The notes below the pieces were generated by a model. That model was given only the letters and a program-made list of their open reading frames with translations. It was not told where the DNA came from and did not search any database. A stretch of 7,202 nt of DNA. Origin: Aquificota bacterium (GTDB lineage Bacteria; Aquificota; Aquificia; Aquificales; Aquificaceae). The position numbers and the translations under genes are program-made. Below are positions 6,261-7,202 of the stretch, one piece after another. Within the stretch, counting starts at the first letter, position 1; each line of letters opens with the position of its first letter. The stretch is taken from contig JAADEK010000070.1 of the NCBI GenBank assembly GCA_013153455.1, positions 1 to 7,202 on the forward strand, given 5' to 3'.

Positions 6261-6622
6261 GCTTCAAAGACCTAAAGGAGTGGTTGAGGGAACTGAGGAG
6301 GGCTTCCCGTTCTTGCGTCGTTATCGTTGAGGGTAAGAACGACAGGAGGGCGCTTGAGAGAAGGGGTGTTGTCAACATACTTGAGCTTTCGGGTAAGCGT
6401 TTTTCGGACATACCCGACATACTTGAGGGGAAAACCTCAAGGGTAATACTCCTCCTTGACCTTGATTACAGGGGAGAGCTTGCGCACAAGAAGATTAAGG
6501 AGTTGTTGCTCTCACAAGGTTTCGGTGTAGATGAAAAATTCAGGAATTTTTTGAAAAAAATGAATATAATTCATATAGAGGAGTTAAATGACGGAGAAAA
6601 ATGGGAAGTTAAAAACTCTTGA
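6257..6622 (+). CDS. Small stand-alone Toprim domain protein
   Basis: This 121-residue protein is essentially one Toprim domain. The first motif is VVIVEGKNDRRAL (21-33) with the conserved Glu25; the second is VILLLDLDYRGE (63-74) with Asp68 and Asp70 forming DxD. A late IIHIEELND (104-112) matches the end of small archaeal-type Toprim proteins (UPF0292-like). Toprim domains bind divalent metal and occur in primases, topoisomerases, OLD nucleases, RecR and the 5S rRNA maturase RNase M5. This protein lacks any extra domain for topoisomerase or primase activity, so a nuclease or RNA-processing role is possible but unproven. Its ATG overlaps the PsiE-like stop, and its last 35 bases overlap the next gene. 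The stretch encoding residues 92-121 is markedly more A/T-rich than the surroundings. Confidence 0.82.
   Translation: MSFKDLKEWLRELRRASRSCVVIVEGKNDRRALERRGVVNILELSGKRFSDIPDILEGKTSRVILLLDLDYRGELAHKKIKELLLSQGFGVDEKFRNFLKKMNIIHIEELNDGEKWEVKNS
6547..6587 (+). promoter_or_regulatory. A/T-rich tract with TATAAT, a dyad and a strong ribosome-binding site inside the Toprim gene
   Basis: Within the 3' end of the Toprim gene lie six T, a G and seven A (6547-6560), then a perfect TATAAT at 6565-6570, which falls inside an inverted repeat ATGAAT-ATA-ATTCAT (6560-6574). A GAGGAG at 6578-6583 ends four bases before the ATG of the next gene. TTGAAA at 6551 is too close to TATAAT to be its -35, and there is no good hexamer at 17 bases. 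The ribosome-binding site is convincing; an internal promoter is possible; the dyad could be chance or an operator. Confidence 0.4.
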
Positions 6623-7097
6623 GAAGATTTTAATCTACGATAGGCTAATCCGCTTTACGCTTGATATGCTCACGGGTATACGCGAGGAGCTAAAAGCGGA
6701 CATAGAAGAGACGCGCGTTCTCGCGGAAGCCCTCCTTGAGGGAGAGGACAAAAAGAGCGTTGAGGACTTTCTCCTCAAGGTTGAGGAACTCTTCCTCTTG
6801 AAGGTTGACGAAGTCCTTGACCACATATACGACGAGTATGAGGTCTTTAACTTTGACATAACCTTCCTCTCCGCCATACCCGAAGAGGTGGAGAGGGAGA
6901 TGGAGCGCCTCGCGCTCATAGACACCATAAACACACAGCTTGAGCTTCTCCTTGACGTTTTGGGGGAGATATTCTGCCTCGTTCCGGAGGGGAGGAAGCA
7001 CGTAGGTGTGGTTCTCACACCGTTTAAGGTATACAGGGAATTACTTAATCACGCTATAGAGTTCAACAAGAAGTTTAAGGAAGAAAAAGTTTCTTAA
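6588..7097 (+). CDS. Acidic, mainly helical protein of unknown function
   Basis: I do not recognise this 169-residue protein. It has no signal peptide and no clear membrane segment. It is rich in Glu, Asp and Leu with amphipathic helix periodicity, notably at 11-50 (LEKILIYDRLIRF onward, through ADIEETRVLAEALLEGE), 56-82 (KSVEDFLLKVEELFLLKVDE) and 99-127 (PEEVEREMERLALIDTINTQ onward). It has one cysteine (Cys130) in EIFCLVPEGRKH. The helical parts could form a coiled-coil or bundle. The start is fixed by GAGGAG four bases upstream and an in-frame stop at 6585-6587 just before it. The gene overlaps the Toprim gene by 35 nt, and its stop leads directly into the ribosome-binding site of the next gene. 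Codon use matches its neighbours, so it is likely a real gene. A cytoplasmic partner of the Toprim protein is an inference from coupling only. Confidence 0.8.
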   Translation: MTEKNGKLKTLEKILIYDRLIRFTLDMLTGIREELKADIEETRVLAEALLEGEDKKSVEDFLLKVEELFLLKVDEVLDHIYDEYEVFNFDITFLSAIPEEVEREMERLALIDTINTQLELLLDVLGEIFCLVPEGRKHVGVVLTPFKVYRELLNHAIEFNKKFKEEKVS

Positions 7098-7105
7098 AAG
7101 GAGGT
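7098..7105 (+). promoter_or_regulatory. Ideal Shine-Dalgarno sequence AAGGAGGT
   Basis: This is a full-length match to the anti-Shine-Dalgarno complement, six bases before the ATG at 7112, directly after the TAA of the preceding gene. It fixes the start of the truncated last gene and suggests strong translation. Confidence 0.85.
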
Positions 7106-7111
7106 AAAGCC

Positions 7112-7202
7112 ATGGCAAGAAGAAGGAAGGCGGGACCCAAGTATAAGAAGATAACCCTTTCCGTCCCCAAGAGCATGTATTATATACTCCTCGGTATAGC
7201 TC
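7112..7202 (+). CDS. Start of a basic N-terminus leading into a hydrophobic stretch, truncated by the window edge
   Basis: Only 30 codons are visible. The product begins MARRRKAGPKYKKITLSVPK, then continues with MYYILLGIA, which looks like the start of a membrane helix. A strongly basic cytoplasmic N-terminus followed by a hydrophobic segment fits many inner-membrane proteins, including FtsK/SpoIIIE DNA translocases, but the fragment is too short to name. The start is secure because of the ideal ribosome-binding site six bases upstream and only 14 bases between the previous stop codon and this ATG, which also suggests the same operon as the PsiE-like, Toprim and acidic genes. Confidence 0.7.
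   Translation, partial: MARRRKAGPKYKKITLSVPKSMYYILLGIA

Noticed and set aside
6551..6590. Programmed frameshift at the A7 run fusing the Toprim and acidic proteins
   Set aside because: An in-frame stop (TAA at 6585-6587) directly precedes the acidic gene's ATG, so a shift into that frame would terminate there. The strong ribosome-binding site explains separate translation.
1..7202. Insertion sequences, CRISPR arrays, tRNA or rRNA genes, long repeats
   Set aside because: Coding genes fill nearly the whole window and no transposase motif, regular direct repeat, cloverleaf or rRNA-like segment was found by eye.

Overview
The window looks like chromosomal DNA of a hyperthermophilic bacterium of the order Aquificales (Aquifex/Hydrogenobacter-like). 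The proteins are rich in Lys, Glu and Arg, with heavy use of AGG/AGA and ATA codons. Genes are packed with 1-35 nt overlaps and almost no intergenic space. A ribosomal protein S17 gene runs straight into aroD, then argD, a nucleotide-sugar dehydrogenase and rodA. From memory this resembles the order near the S10 ribosomal operon of Aquifex aeolicus. I could not run a search, so the assignment rests on recall and composition.

Layout. (1) Plus strand, 1-911: the 3' part of rpsQ, whose stop codon overlaps the start of aroD (type I 3-dehydroquinate dehydratase). (2) Minus strand, 5642 down to 888: a six-gene, probably co-transcribed run. In order of transcription it holds a secreted SCP2-like lipid-binding protein, a ThiS/MoaD-like ubiquitin-fold protein with a tail after its Gly-Gly, RodA, a UDP-glucose/nucleotide-sugar 6-dehydrogenase, acetylornithine aminotransferase (ArgD) and a compact CPBP-type intramembrane protease. 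The last gene overlaps aroD tail-to-tail by 24 bp, and a short hairpin with a T-rich tract lies inside that overlap. (3) A 66-bp divergent intergenic region at 5643-5708. (4) Plus strand, 5709 to the right edge: a PsiE-like membrane protein, a small stand-alone Toprim protein, an unrecognised acidic helical protein, and the start of a basic, possibly membrane-anchored protein cut by the window edge.

The minus-strand run mixes envelope functions (RodA wall synthesis, sugar nucleotide oxidation, a periplasmic lipid-binding protein, a membrane protease) with arginine biosynthesis and a sulfur-carrier/ubiquitin-like protein. Such functional mixing is common in Aquificales. The plus-strand run at the right is the least explained part: PsiE-like, Toprim and acidic proteins appear translationally coupled and have no obvious shared pathway. 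No RNA genes, insertion sequences, CRISPR arrays or long repeats are visible. Nowhere is there a gene-free stretch longer than 66 bases.
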